NCBI GenBank assembly: GCA_027484965.1
Contig: JAIXRY010000016.1
Span: 1-37,451, forward strand
DNA from: a bacterium
Lineage (GTDB): Bacteria; Patescibacteriota; Minisyncoccia; Phycocordibacterales; UBA9973
Direction of reading: 5' to 3'
Length of the DNA: 37,451 nucleotides
Each line of letters starts with the position of its first letter. Position 1 is the stretch's first letter. This document shows, piece after piece, positions 16,034-24,400 of the stretch. The position numbers and the translations under genes are program-made. The notes below the pieces were generated by a model. That model was not told the DNA's origin, made no database searches, and saw only the letters and a list, made by a program, of their open reading frames with translations.

Positions 16034-16053
16034 TTTACTGCAATTGCAGTAAA
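16034..16053. repeat. 20-bp perfect palindrome
   Basis: TTTACTGCAATTGCAGTAAA is a perfect palindrome, 57 nt before the start at 15977. Related TGCAATTGCA cores occur at 11921-11932 and in the palindrome at 12149-12177. Likely a protein-binding site or a stem. Confidence 0.7.
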
Positions 16054-16084
16054 AAGGGACAGCCCTCGCAAGGCGAAGGCTGTC
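16051..16084 (-). terminator. Intrinsic terminator after the tail tube gene
   Basis: On the minus strand GACAGCC pairs with GGCTGTC, with an inner CGC/GCG stem, and is followed by CCTTTTT. It lies 47 nt after the stop at 16131. The TGTCCCTT motif is part of its tail. Confidence 0.7.
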
Positions 16085-16130
16085 AATGTTCAAATACACA
16101 CACTATTTAAAACAATTCTCTAAGTTTAAC

Positions 16131-16718
16131 CTATTGGAAAAGGTCGGTTCTTTCTACTGCTGCCCCAGCACCTACAGGATTTTCCATAAAGGCGCCTTCA
16201 AACACTGGAGAAGCTGCACTACCTACAGACTCAAAACTGAAGGTAAAGCTTTTATCATCACCACGAGCGGCACCGCTGCCACCGCTAGAATCTACCAATT
16301 GAGCAGGGAAGCTACTTGTACCAAACATACGAATTTGACCATCTCTATCCCTTACAAAGAAGATATAGCTGCCATTTTTGATTTTGGAAATAAAGCCCAA
16401 TGCTTCCTTGGTATTACCAGGGATAGCGAACTCCAGCATATTTTCAACGCCTTTGCTTTTGTTGCCACCAACAGTTTTAGTATCAAGCTTAACTGTTTCA
16501 GGAATCGCTTTAATCTTGGTGAATACCTTGCCTTCTTTAGTTACAGCATCTGCCGTTATAGTAGCAAGGTTAGCAATGCTTCCAACGCCTAAAGGATCGC
16601 CTAAAACAGGTACTGGAACCGTTTCAAGATCAGCAACCGCAATGATTACGATGTTTACATCGTTACCGGGAGTGTTATTCCCAGCATCGTCTAAAATAAT
16701 ATCAATTAACTCTGCCAT
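16131..16718 (-). CDS. Putative major tail tube protein
   Basis: A 195-residue beta-rich protein without signal peptide. The C-terminal half (GKIKNGSYIFFVRDRDGQIRMFGT-like stretch, then a G/S/A-rich linker and DKSFTFSFESVGSAASPVFEG) looks like the tube proteins of Bacteroidota siphophages, which carry a 'G....RMFGT...PA' turn and a 'F.F.S...PAP.F.G' strand. It directly follows the capsid gene, separated by a strong hairpin. Its distance from the other tail genes is unusual. Assignment by pattern and context. Confidence 0.65.
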   Translation of the reverse strand: MAELIDIILDDAGNNTPGNDVNIVIIAVADLETVPVPVLGDPLGVGSIANLATITADAVTKEGKVFTKIKAIPETVKLDTKTVGGNKSKGVENMLEFAIPGNTKEALGFISKIKNGSYIFFVRDRDGQIRMFGTSSFPAQLVDSSGGSGAARGDDKSFTFSFESVGSAASPVFEGAFMENPVGAGAAVERTDLFQ

Positions 16719-16735
16719 AGAATTTTAAAGGTTGA

Positions 16736-16768
16736 AATGAGTTGTTAAGCGATGCTTAACAACTCATT
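16736..16768. repeat. 15-bp perfect hairpin between capsid and tail tube genes
   Basis: AATGAGTTGTTAAGC (16736-16750) pairs perfectly with 16754-16768 over a 3-nt loop. No T-run follows on the minus strand. It probably stabilises, processes or attenuates the capsid mRNA. Confidence 0.8.
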
Positions 16769-16788
16769 AGTTTAAATTGTGGATTAGG

Positions 16789-17763
16789 CTACGCAGGGAA
16801 ATACTTTACAGTATCAGCACCGAAGCCAGCATTAACGCCAGCGCCTTCGTTAACACGAACGAATACAAATTCGTGAATACCAAAACCAATACCTTCGGTA
16901 AAGTCCCAGAACATCTTAACAGTGTAATCTTGAACTTGCGCCATGTAACGACCTGCTGTGTTATAAGGCATAATCAAGTTATCCTTGATAGTAGCAAAAA
17001 GGGTACGTGTACCCGTTAAGCAATCAAGTGGGTACAACTTCATATTTGTAGGGAAAACGGTTACATCGTCCTTACTGTAATCCACCATTGTACCTTCTTC
17101 AGCTCGCTTAAGAATCATGTATTCTTGATACGTTTGGTGATCGCAGAAGATTTGACACATAGGAGCTGCCAACTTAGGAATTGCTAATGCAAACTGATTT
17201 ACTACATCAAAAGCATTGGAGCTAGTAATAGCAGGTGTAGGTACCTTATACATTCTACCACCAGCACCAACGCCAGCGGTCATTTGTGTAACAATACCAT
17301 CTAAGTTACTAACAGCAGTAGTTCCAACTGCATTGTAAACGCCTTTACCAATGTAGATAAGATCACGTTCTTGCACCACCTTTTGAGCAATCAAATTAGC
17401 TACCTCAGTAACGATTTGCTGTTCGTTAGGAGCCTTGGTATCGTCGTTTTTAGCAGCTAAATAAGTGCCACGGAAATCATCGACAGTAAACGGAAAGTTT
17501 ACCTTAATTGGGCGAACAGGAATAGGTTGAGGCTTAATAAGCAAATCGCCTTTTGCTCCCCAAGTTGATGTAAACGGAGCGGTAAGCTCTGTTAACAACA
17601 TGTTACTTGGAATGTAGGCGTTGATAATACCAGGTACCTTTTTTGCAAAACGCAAAATAGAGTACTGGTTGTCAGTCGTTAAAACGGCTGACTTAAGTTT
17701 TAGTTCAACCGTACTTTTCGTTTTGTTGAACGCTGCTGCAATGTCGGTTACGTCTAAAGCCAT
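16789..17763 (-). CDS. Major capsid protein
   Basis: A 324-residue protein placed 20 nt after the S49 protease/scaffold gene, the standard slot for the major capsid protein. The sequence has a helical N-terminal region, a central VNFPFTVDDFRGTYLAAK stretch resembling an E-loop/spine entry, PAITSSNAFDVVNQFALAIP and an extended beta-rich C-terminal part. The long upstream protease/scaffold and the isolated stem after the gene support high expression as a structural protein. The fold is presumably HK97-like; I cannot confirm this without structure prediction. Confidence 0.78.
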   Translation of the reverse strand: MALDVTDIAAAFNKTKSTVELKLKSAVLTTDNQYSILRFAKKVPGIINAYIPSNMLLTELTAPFTSTWGAKGDLLIKPQPIPVRPIKVNFPFTVDDFRGTYLAAKNDDTKAPNEQQIVTEVANLIAQKVVQERDLIYIGKGVYNAVGTTAVSNLDGIVTQMTAGVGAGGRMYKVPTPAITSSNAFDVVNQFALAIPKLAAPMCQIFCDHQTYQEYMILKRAEEGTMVDYSKDDVTVFPTNMKLYPLDCLTGTRTLFATIKDNLIMPYNTAGRYMAQVQDYTVKMFWDFTEGIGFGIHEFVFVRVNEGAGVNAGFGADTVKYFPA

Positions 17764-17783
17764 AGCTTGTAATTATTAAAAGT

Positions 17784-18158
17784 TTAGTTGATCTCAGATG
17801 CAAAAGCTGCAAACGCATTTTCTGAAGTTTCAGCTCCAGAACCATTAGGGTTGCCTTGCAAATCGGTAGGCTTACCTTCAATTACTGACTTTGCAGTAGC
17901 AAGCTCTTTTGATAATGCCACTAAAGCAGAATCGCTACTTGCTTTTTCAGCCTTTAAGCTTTCCAATTCAGCTTTTAAGGCGGTTTCACTTGCTATTTTG
18001 GCGTTAAGTTGCGCTTGCAACTCTTCACCTTTCTTGTTAGCATCTGCCAACATTTCGGCTGTTATCTCCGTTTCGCCATTGGCATCAGCTGCGGAGCTTT
18101 TGCCAGATAAAAACGATAGAAATCCCCAACCTTGAACTTTGCTATTTGGGAGCTTCAT
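17784..18158 (-). CDS. Possible separately translated scaffold protein (nested)
   Basis: ATG 18158 lies in frame within the protease gene, exactly between the peptidase domain and the coiled coil. It would give a 124-residue protein starting MKLPNSKVQGWGFL, comparable to Nu3 nested in lambda C. The start has no clear Shine-Dalgarno, which is normal for this group, so this remains a suggestion. Confidence 0.4.
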   Translation of the reverse strand: MKLPNSKVQGWGFLSFLSGKSSAADANGETEITAEMLADANKKGEELQAQLNAKIASETALKAELESLKAEKASSDSALVALSKELATAKSVIEGKPTDLQGNPNGSGAETSENAFAAFASEIN

Positions 18159-19112
18159 TGTATTACTGTTTGATTGATTGCTTTTAGATAATTCAGATTT
18201 AGTTCCACGAACGAAATCAATGGCATCCTGAAGGGTGCCGATTTCGTCCACTAAACCTACTTCTATGGCATCTTGGGCCATAAAGATTCTGCCGGTAAAA
18301 ACAGGCTGATCCGCTGTTTGCGGTCTTACTGTTTTTACGTGGTTAATAAACTGCTGTGCATGTGGTTTAAGAATACTTTGCTTCATAAGATCCGTATTAC
18401 CAGCTTCTAAAGCATTATACTCCTCATTCTTCTGTGTACTTTGAGGAGCGTAAACCGTTACACGTTTTAACCCTGTTTTTTCCTGATAGCCACGGCTATC
18501 GGTATAGGTCATCATAGTGCCAATGCTTCCAACTAAGGCAGTAGCGTTTGAGGCAAATACCCGATTAGTAGAAACACCTGAATAAAGTGCTGCGCTTGCC
18601 ATTAATCCATTAGCAAAAGCCGCTGAAGGCTTTTGCAAATTGGAAATTATCTTAGCGAAGTTATCCAAGCCATCTACTGAACCACCAGGGCTATCAATAT
18701 CAAGAACAAAGCCTTTTACATTAGGCTCTGTATCTAATTGCATTAAAATCTCACCTATACTTTGAGTTCCAAGTGCACCGCAAAAATCATCTTTAATCAT
18801 TACGCCAGAAATAGGCACAACTATTACGCTGTTAGGCGTGATGTTGTTGGTATTGAGCATACCAGAAAATTCATAGTTAGCATTGCGCTGGTACCAATAG
18901 GTTACTTTTCCATCAGGTGCCACAGCATACGGCATTGCCGTATTTTGGGAAGGCGAAGTACTTAGAATTTTATCAGTTACATTATTGAAGTAGTCACTAA
19001 TCAGGTTGTGAAACTGATTAGCTGAATTTTCTTCAATGCACCAAGCACCAGATAGCAGCTTGTGGAGCTGCGTAATATTCAAAGGCACTAATTGATAAAC
19101 ATCTTTTTTCAC
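17784..19112 (-). CDS. Prohead protease (S49/SppA-like) fused to scaffold domain
   Basis: Of 442 residues, about 90-300 form a ClpP/SppA-type S49 serine peptidase: VIVVPISGVMI, FVLDIDSPGGSVDG, the nucleophile in LMASAALYSG (Ser173), LVGSIGTMM and the probable base Lys216 in TGLKRVTVYAP. About 319-442 are a coiled-coil, Glu/Lys/Ala-rich scaffold (KAELESLKAEKASSDSALVALSKEL). Such proteins process the prohead and carry the scaffold in cis. An internal ATG allows separate scaffold synthesis. It is preceded by a terminator and by a TGTCCCTT element 32 nt before the ATG, so late expression may start here. Confidence 0.9.
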   Translation of the reverse strand: MKKDVYQLVPLNITQLHKLLSGAWCIEENSANQFHNLISDYFNNVTDKILSTSPSQNTAMPYAVAPDGKVTYWYQRNANYEFSGMLNTNNITPNSVIVVPISGVMIKDDFCGALGTQSIGEILMQLDTEPNVKGFVLDIDSPGGSVDGLDNFAKIISNLQKPSAAFANGLMASAALYSGVSTNRVFASNATALVGSIGTMMTYTDSRGYQEKTGLKRVTVYAPQSTQKNEEYNALEAGNTDLMKQSILKPHAQQFINHVKTVRPQTADQPVFTGRIFMAQDAIEVGLVDEIGTLQDAIDFVRGTKSELSKSNQSNSNTMKLPNSKVQGWGFLSFLSGKSSAADANGETEITAEMLADANKKGEELQAQLNAKIASETALKAELESLKAEKASSDSALVALSKELATAKSVIEGKPTDLQGNPNGSGAETSENAFAAFASEIN

Positions 19113-19143
19113 GCTGCAACTAACAGCCGTTTAAAACAAGAAA

Positions 19144-19155
19144 AAGGGACAAAAA
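19144..19155 (-). promoter_or_regulatory. TGTCCCTT element before the protease gene
   Basis: TTTTTGTCCCTT on the minus strand lies 32 nt before ATG 19112, the same spacing as before the gene at 7724. Proposed late-control element. Confidence 0.35.
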
Positions 19156-19175
19156 AAGCCCCTCAAACGAGGGGC
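19151..19175 (-). terminator. Intrinsic terminator before the protease gene
   Basis: On the minus strand GCCCCTC pairs with GAGGGGC around a 4-nt loop and is followed by seven T. It separates the 19210 gene from the capsid operon, so the operon needs its own promoter or antitermination. No good TAnnTTTG box lies between it and ATG 19112. Confidence 0.88.
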
Positions 19176-19209
19176 GAAGGTTACTGAGAGAGAGAAAATT
19201 AAGCAGTTA

Positions 19210-19578
19210 CTATTGTATTTGTGGCAAAACCAAGTCCTTGTTACGGCTTTGCACCAATCGGAACATTGCCGATTCGTGTTCCACAATACCAGCACCTAGA
19301 ATAATATCAATCTGATTGATAATATTAAATGAGCGTTCAACATCGTGGCTACTGATGGCATTATCCTTGGCCAATACAAACAAGCCAGCACGGCAATCTG
19401 TGCAAGCTTGCATCACCTCAATAGGTGAGTAAGTAGTGGCAAGGAAATCAATTACTTTTTCTTGGATGGATTTGTAAACAGGATTGTTTACATCGTTTTG
19501 TGCTTCTCTGAACAAATCTAAGTTGATAGGTTCAATAAACTTTGAAGCGGTGTTGTTCGTGTCGTTTCTCGTTGACAT
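19210..19578 (-). CDS. Hypothetical protein upstream of the capsid operon
   Basis: I place the start at ATG 19578 (MSTRNDTNNTASKFIEPINL), giving 122 residues. The longer ORF-track start at 19650 lies inside a structured non-coding segment. The protein is helical and acidic with VIDFLATTYSPIEVMQACTDC and FNIINQIDIILGAG; no family recognised. It ends before a strong terminator, so it closes the transcription unit of the middle genes. Confidence 0.55.
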   Translation of the reverse strand: MSTRNDTNNTASKFIEPINLDLFREAQNDVNNPVYKSIQEKVIDFLATTYSPIEVMQACTDCRAGLFVLAKDNAISSHDVERSFNIINQIDIILGAGIVEHESAMFRLVQSRNKDLVLPQIQ

Positions 19579-19666
19579 TTTTTTGGATGTTTTAAATAAA
19601 GCCCTTACTGGTCGAGAAACGACACGACGGAGGTTTAGACGGACTTGCACCGTCCCTGTAAGGGCT
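19558..19666 (-). ncRNA. Candidate structured leader RNA
   Basis: On the minus strand AGCCCTTAC (19658-19666) pairs with GTAAGGGCT (19600-19608) and encloses the small hairpin GACGG/CCGTC. A 14-bp inverted repeat, CGAGAAACGACACG (19613-19626) with 19558-19571, could form an alternative stem that would include the start codon region of the 19578 gene. The arrangement suggests attenuation or start-site sequestration. It belongs to no RNA family I recognise. Confidence 0.45.
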
Positions 19667-19760
19667 ATTTCTTTAATACCAGAAAATCTTTGGGATTTTC
19701 GTCGTAATCATTTCTCGAATGGCAATTACCTTAAAAACAAGTTAGCTTCCAAACCTTTTT

Positions 19761-20276
19761 TTAATCGACAAGTATAAATTTTTCAGCAGGCACCAACATT
19801 TTCTGTTGAATGGTGAAGTTAAGCACTCTGGTACCTTTAGCAGGTCCTTCACCGGTAAGCACCTGAAAAGACAGTGTACCAAAGCAATCAGCTTCGGCAA
19901 TCATATAAGCAAGCTCATTGTATGGTTTCGCCATACACCAGCAACCTTCATTTTGAATATTTCCAAGCAGCACAATAAGCTCATCGGTAGGCGCTGGAAT
20001 TTCCCCTTGAATGGTATGCATCCAATAAGTACCATTCTCATCGGTAACAGGTTCAATACTTAAACCACAATTAAAGTTTGGGCAGTGCATAGCAAGCCAA
20101 GGCAAACTATAATCAATTATAGTTTGCGCACTTTCTCCAGAATTAGATGGATTGTAAGCAAAATTTGAATTCAATGGATAATTTCCATATTGTTCAAAAT
20201 TGCGAGGGGTAATATAAAGTTCTACAATACCTGGTATTGAATCTTCATATTGTTTTTCAACTTCGATTAGGGGCAT
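19761..20276 (-). CDS. Hypothetical protein (middle/late region)
   Basis: A 171-residue acidic, beta-rich protein (GIVELYITPRNFEQYGNYP; C-terminal RVLNFTIQQKMLVPAEKFILVD) with four cysteines but no clear metal pattern. No family recognised. Two copies of the GTTTTGTCCCTT element stand 9 and 29 nt before its ATG, suggesting control with the late genes. About 110 nt follow before the structured segment of the next gene. Confidence 0.55.
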   Translation of the reverse strand: MPLIEVEKQYEDSIPGIVELYITPRNFEQYGNYPLNSNFAYNPSNSGESAQTIIDYSLPWLAMHCPNFNCGLSIEPVTDENGTYWMHTIQGEIPAPTDELIVLLGNIQNEGCWCMAKPYNELAYMIAEADCFGTLSFQVLTGEGPAKGTRVLNFTIQQKMLVPAEKFILVD

Positions 20277-20284
20277 AGCTGCAA

Positions 20285-20316
20285 AAGGGACAAAACTCAG
20301 AATTAAGGGACAAAAC
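20285..20316 (-). repeat. Tandem GTTTTGTCCCTT elements
   Basis: Two identical 12-bp copies (20285-20296 and 20305-20316) spaced exactly 20 bp lie in the 47-bp gap before ATG 20276. The 20-bp period is close to two helical turns, as for a dimeric binding protein. Confidence 0.7.
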
Positions 20317-20323
20317 GCACATT

Positions 20324-20785
20324 TTATAATTTAAATCCGTGGCGTTGCCAATGCTTTTTTAAAGCATCGAATTTTATGTAAACTTCTTCAGGATCGTACT
20401 TAGCTAGAAAGCTGTAAATAGTGTTGTGCTGTTCACCAGTCAAAGGATAGTGTACATTCATGTACAACATAAATTCTTCCTTGAACATTTCTTCCACCTG
20501 ATTATTAAATTCCCTTATTGCTATTTCTTTCATAAACGTGCTACCATTCCTCAAAAAGAAGGTATCAGTAAAAAAGAATTCCAATTCACAAGGGTATTTA
20601 CCTACTACATCCTGAATAGACTTGTTGCTGCGATTAGTTTTCATCGCAGCCAAAAGGTGGGAGCAAATACTATTCTTATTGCTTACGATAAGCGGCTTTT
20701 CGTCTGGCTTAAGTCTATTCTTTATATAGATATAAGCAGTACGCTTTAAGGGTACCTTAATAGGTATTAGGTTACTTGAATTCAT
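20324..20785 (-). CDS. Hypothetical basic protein
   Basis: A 153-residue protein, basic in its first third (IKVPLKRTAYIYIKNRLKPDEKP) and helical at the C-terminus (EEVYIKFDALKKHWQRHGFKL). No motif recognised. Its ATG is preceded by AAGTCGCCAAACT, the same 13-nt leader as the primase gene. It follows the 20814 gene closely. Confidence 0.6.
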   Translation of the reverse strand: MNSSNLIPIKVPLKRTAYIYIKNRLKPDEKPLIVSNKNSICSHLLAAMKTNRSNKSIQDVVGKYPCELEFFFTDTFFLRNGSTFMKEIAIREFNNQVEEMFKEEFMLYMNVHYPLTGEQHNTIYSFLAKYDPEEVYIKFDALKKHWQRHGFKL

Positions 20786-20798
20786 AGTTTGGCGACTT
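20783..20798 (-). promoter_or_regulatory. AAGTCGCCA element at the start of the 20785 gene
   Basis: AAGTCGCCAAACTATG on the minus strand, identical to the sequence at the primase start (24488-24503). Confidence 0.5.
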
Positions 20799-20813
20799 AG
20801 AACTCAAATATAA

Positions 20814-21101
20814 CTATTTAAGAGCTTCAGTAACCTTTGTAAAGAAATCAGCTACATTTTTTAAAGCCTTCATATACTCCGCTTCGTTGGTTTCTGCGTA
20901 AGCAGAAAGCAAATGCAGGAATTGCTGATCAGAAATACGGTCACGGGTTACAGTGTAGTTATATCCAATACTGCCATCACCAAGCGTGTATTTATCAATA
21001 CAAACGTAAACTTGCTGATAATCAGATAGAACCTTAACGAACTGCGAACCAAATAGAGGGGTTTCGCGCTTGAAATAAACAGGGAATTTGTGATTTTTCA
21101 T
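20814..21101 (-). CDS. Hypothetical protein next to the origin
   Basis: I set the start at ATG 21101 (MKNHKFPVYFKRETP), giving 95 residues. The first 18 residues of the ORF-track version lie in the repeat array and are mirrored by a spurious plus-strand ORF. The protein is beta-rich then helical (QQVYVCIDKYTLGDGSIGYNYTVTRD; YMKALKNVADFFTKVTEAL). No family recognised. Its closeness to the repeats would fit a replication accessory protein, but there is no motif to support this. Confidence 0.55.
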   Translation of the reverse strand: MKNHKFPVYFKRETPLFGSQFVKVLSDYQQVYVCIDKYTLGDGSIGYNYTVTRDRISDQQFLHLLSAYAETNEAEYMKALKNVADFFTKVTEALK

Positions 21102-21129
21102 AAGCGTATTGGGAATATGCGTTTTAGGG

Positions 21130-21351
21130 TTCTGACACTTCTGACGTTCTGACAACCTATGGTTATCAGATAGTTACGTGTCAGAACTTGGATTTTTTTG
21201 TCAGAAGTGTCAGAACTCCAAATTTTCTTTGGAGTTCTGACAACTTCTGACACTTCTGCCACCTTTACTACTGTATTTATTTACTTTTTTTATTTATTTA
21301 CTTAATTATTAGATAGTTACAAATCTTGTCAGAACGTCAGAAGTGTCAGAA
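21130..21351. other. Candidate replication origin: TGTCAGAA iteron array with 26-bp inverted repeat and AT-rich tract
   Basis: Nine exact and three one-mismatch copies of TGTCAGAA (both orientations) fill 222 bp. The outermost three on each side form a perfect 26-bp inverted repeat (21130-21155 and 21326-21351, reading TTCTGACACTTCTGACGTTC...). In the centre TGTCAGAACTCCAAA (21208-21222) pairs perfectly with 21228-21242, and with one bulge the stem continues to about 24 bp. AGATAGTTAC occurs twice (21168, 21311). An AT-rich tract (about 21262-21315) lies between centre and right arm. It follows the primase-helicase gene, the arrangement expected for iterons bound by a P4-alpha-like initiator. 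Confidence 0.75.
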
Positions 21352-21390
21352 GCCGATTTTGAGAAATTTGAAACGTTTTTTTATTTTGGT

Positions 21391-21424
21391 AAAAAAGAGT
21401 GAGTTAATCAATCAATTAACTCAC
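21391..21424 (-). terminator. Terminator of the early operon
   Basis: On the minus strand GTGAGTTAAT pairs with ATTAACTCAC (10 bp, 6-nt loop) and is followed by CTCTTTTTT. It lies 25 nt after the primase stop. Confidence 0.8.
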
Positions 21425-21439
21425 CTATCTAATAGCCTC

Positions 21440-21461
21440 AATGCCTTTTTAAAAAGGCATT
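21440..21461. repeat. 22-bp perfect palindrome over the primase stop
   Basis: AATGCCTTTTTAAAAAGGCATT contains the stop codon at 21449. Part of the 3' end of the early mRNA. Confidence 0.7.
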
Positions 21462-24400
21462 GGAGCTTCTGCTGTATCTACATTATCCGCAGTAGTAACA
21501 GAAGAATCAAAAATCTGATCTTCTAACATTGCATCAGAGGAACCCTTATTGTAGCTAACAACTGCTTTAATATCTACATCAAGCTCATTAAGGTCGAATA
21601 GGTAACCACTGGTTCTTTCTGGCCCAAATCGAACAGCAGAAACAGGTCTAACAAAGGCTTTACTAAGTTTTAGTTTATCTAGTATGGTTTGCTTAGGCAA
21701 ACCGATAGTTCCAAACATATTTCGGTGAATACCTAAATACTCATTGTGTATTTCGTTATACCGAACATAGATTTCGTTGCCTTTAATTATGTAGTGAAGC
21801 CCTTCTCTGATTTGTTTATTGGCAATTCCTGTATTGATACAATTCCAGAAGTTAGTAGTTTCTGAAACTGTGTGCATTTTTTTGGATTGATTGAGGCAAG
21901 AAACCTTAGCATAATCCCTAAACTGTCTAAGAGTAAAAGGGAATTGTAATTCCTTAGAAACAATCTTAAAAATGGCATCTAGAACAGCTACGTTGTTTAC
22001 CATTCTATCTGTGAGTTCAATTCCCTTAAATTCTTCTTTAAGCTCTCTGCTAGAATCTTTAAAAACATCTCTGAACTGTTCTTCAACTGCATTTCTAAGA
22101 TCAAGTAATTGGCACGTAACCGAAGTAATGTTAGCTTGTTGGAATTCTTGCATTAGCAAGAAGTTATCCCTTACTTCTTGGGTTCGCTCGTTTTTATTTA
22201 ATTCAAGCACAATCAACCTTTGAAGTAATGGATTATCGGTAGGATAATCATTACCGGTAACCATTACACCAGATGATATAGGTACGGTTTCCGTACCATA
22301 AGAAGAGTCTTTATTTGCCCTTTTGTAACCAAACCGATCCCATAAGCCTTTCAGCATATTGACTGTTTTATCGTTACCATTACGGAATTCTTCAAGACAA
22401 ATAACCAAGTTCTTAAACTGAGCCATCTCCCTTATTTTGGCTTTATCCGTGTTGGCATCACTGGATAAGTGCAAAGGATCCTGAGGCGTTCCAAACAAAA
22501 ATTGATTGGAACGTATCAGTTCACCTTTTCCAGATCCACCTTCACCATAGAGAAATAGCAAAGGGAAAAAGTTGTACTTGGCAAAAATGATATCAGAGAA
22601 TAAGCAGCTGATAGCAAATAGCATTGCAATCATTCCAGGATCACCGAAAACTTTATTGTGCATTGCTGCCCATTGCTTGAATTCAATGTTTCTAGCTTCA
22701 TACCTCAACTTCTTTTCATTATTGAAAAGCCCTGGATTGTTGTGGTATGATTTATTCCCCGCGGGAATGTAATAAGCACTATCCTTGATTTTAATAATCC
22801 CTTTTTCATCTGTAGGCAAGAATTGCTTATCCATATAAATGCCGTTGCAGAAGGCAAAAAAGCCATCGGCATTTTGCCCAAGTACATCTACTTGGCTACA
22901 GGATAATTCTTGCGCAAATAGTTTGGCTTTAATTCTTTGATGGTCTACAGCTGTACCCATAAAAAGGAAGTTTCCAGCACCTTCAACTAATTCTTTAAAG
23001 CTACCAAAGTTGGTAAGCGTTTTAGTTTCGGCATCAATCGTTTTAACCTTCCCTTTTATGTTGCGTAGCTCCAGCAATCTTCTTGCTGTTTTTCCACTTT
23101 CAATGTGGTAAAGTACCTTCATTGTAAAGTTGGAAAAGTGCTTACGAATAAATTTTTCACCTTTTAACTCAATCTTCCAATACTGATGATTGTATTCAAA
23201 GAATCCATATTCATCTAAATCATCTTTAGGATTGTAATCCTGATTGTAAGCACCTTTTGGAATCCATTCATGTCTACGAGATTCAAGGTCCTCATCGTCG
23301 TCAGAATCAGGTTCTGATACATACCTTTCTCTTTTTTTGGTAGGTTCCTTTGGTACAGGCTTTGGAGGTGTATTTAATGCCCAAGCTGGTAAGAACCTTT
23401 TAATTGTTACTGCAGAATTGTTTGGTTCTAGGATAGAACCAAAACCACTAGGCAGTTCAATTAAAGGTCTAAGGCCTTCAATGATATAATCTGCAAGGTC
23501 AGATTTATCAATCCGATCTTGCAAAAGGTCAATAAGGTGAACATTGGCATTTAATTCTTCCAAAAGAATAAATGCCTTTGGAACCTTTGGGTGGTACTTG
23601 TTGCCCTTGGCATTATACTTTTTACTATCCAATTCAACGGGTACCAACCTTTCAGGATCAGCATCACAAAGAATTAAGATAGGTGGACCATTTAAAATAC
23701 CAGAGCGAAGAAATTCATTTTTCTGAGCTCCGTTTTGTCCACGGCTTGCAATCCAGTTGTATTGAGGATAGAAAAAACTAGCAAGAATTGCTGTTTTTTC
23801 AGATTCTACCACAACAGTAAGCGATTTGTTAACATCGAATAGATGTTCACCAAATAAGCAGAACTGGTAAACTTCACCAGGGTTTCTGCCGGTTATAGAT
23901 CTAGGAAAAAAATCCTTATCCCTTTTTCCGTTAGAACCATATAGAACAGATTTTCTATTGTAAAGCTTGCCATCTCTATCAACAAATAAGAAGCAAGTCC
24001 AAAGCCTATTTTCTTTGTCCAGATAACCACCAACATTCCATTTTTCGAGGTGCTCCGCTGTAACGCCAAGCTGCAAAGCGAAATTATGAAAAGGTGTGTT
24101 ACTGATGCGCATAGCATCAGTAGCAACTTTAGGACTTGGCCACAAGACTACAGTCTTGGGCATAGGCACCTTTTCAATATTGAGCGGTGCCAAGTTGCTG
24201 AATTCAGCAGCTTGCTTTAAAGCTTCTTTAAAGTCGCAATTGTTCGCCTTGGCTATAAAATCAATAGCGTTTAAATTTTCGTTACCATCTGCAAAATCCT
24301 TATAATACCAAGTACCAGAACTAGCTTGAAACAAGTTAGAACTGGCATTTTTCTCATCCCGAAAAACGGACTTGAACAAAGTCCCTTTTCGGTACGGGTT

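Noticed and set aside
21130-21351. CRISPR array interpretation of the TGTCAGAA repeats
   Set aside because: Repeats are 8 bp, in both orientations and irregularly spaced, with no cas genes.
21326-21526. Plus-strand ORF MSERQKCQKP and the same N-terminus on the minus-strand ORF at 21155
   Set aside because: The shared MSERQKCQ comes from the 26-bp inverted repeat read on both strands; it is not a real protein motif.
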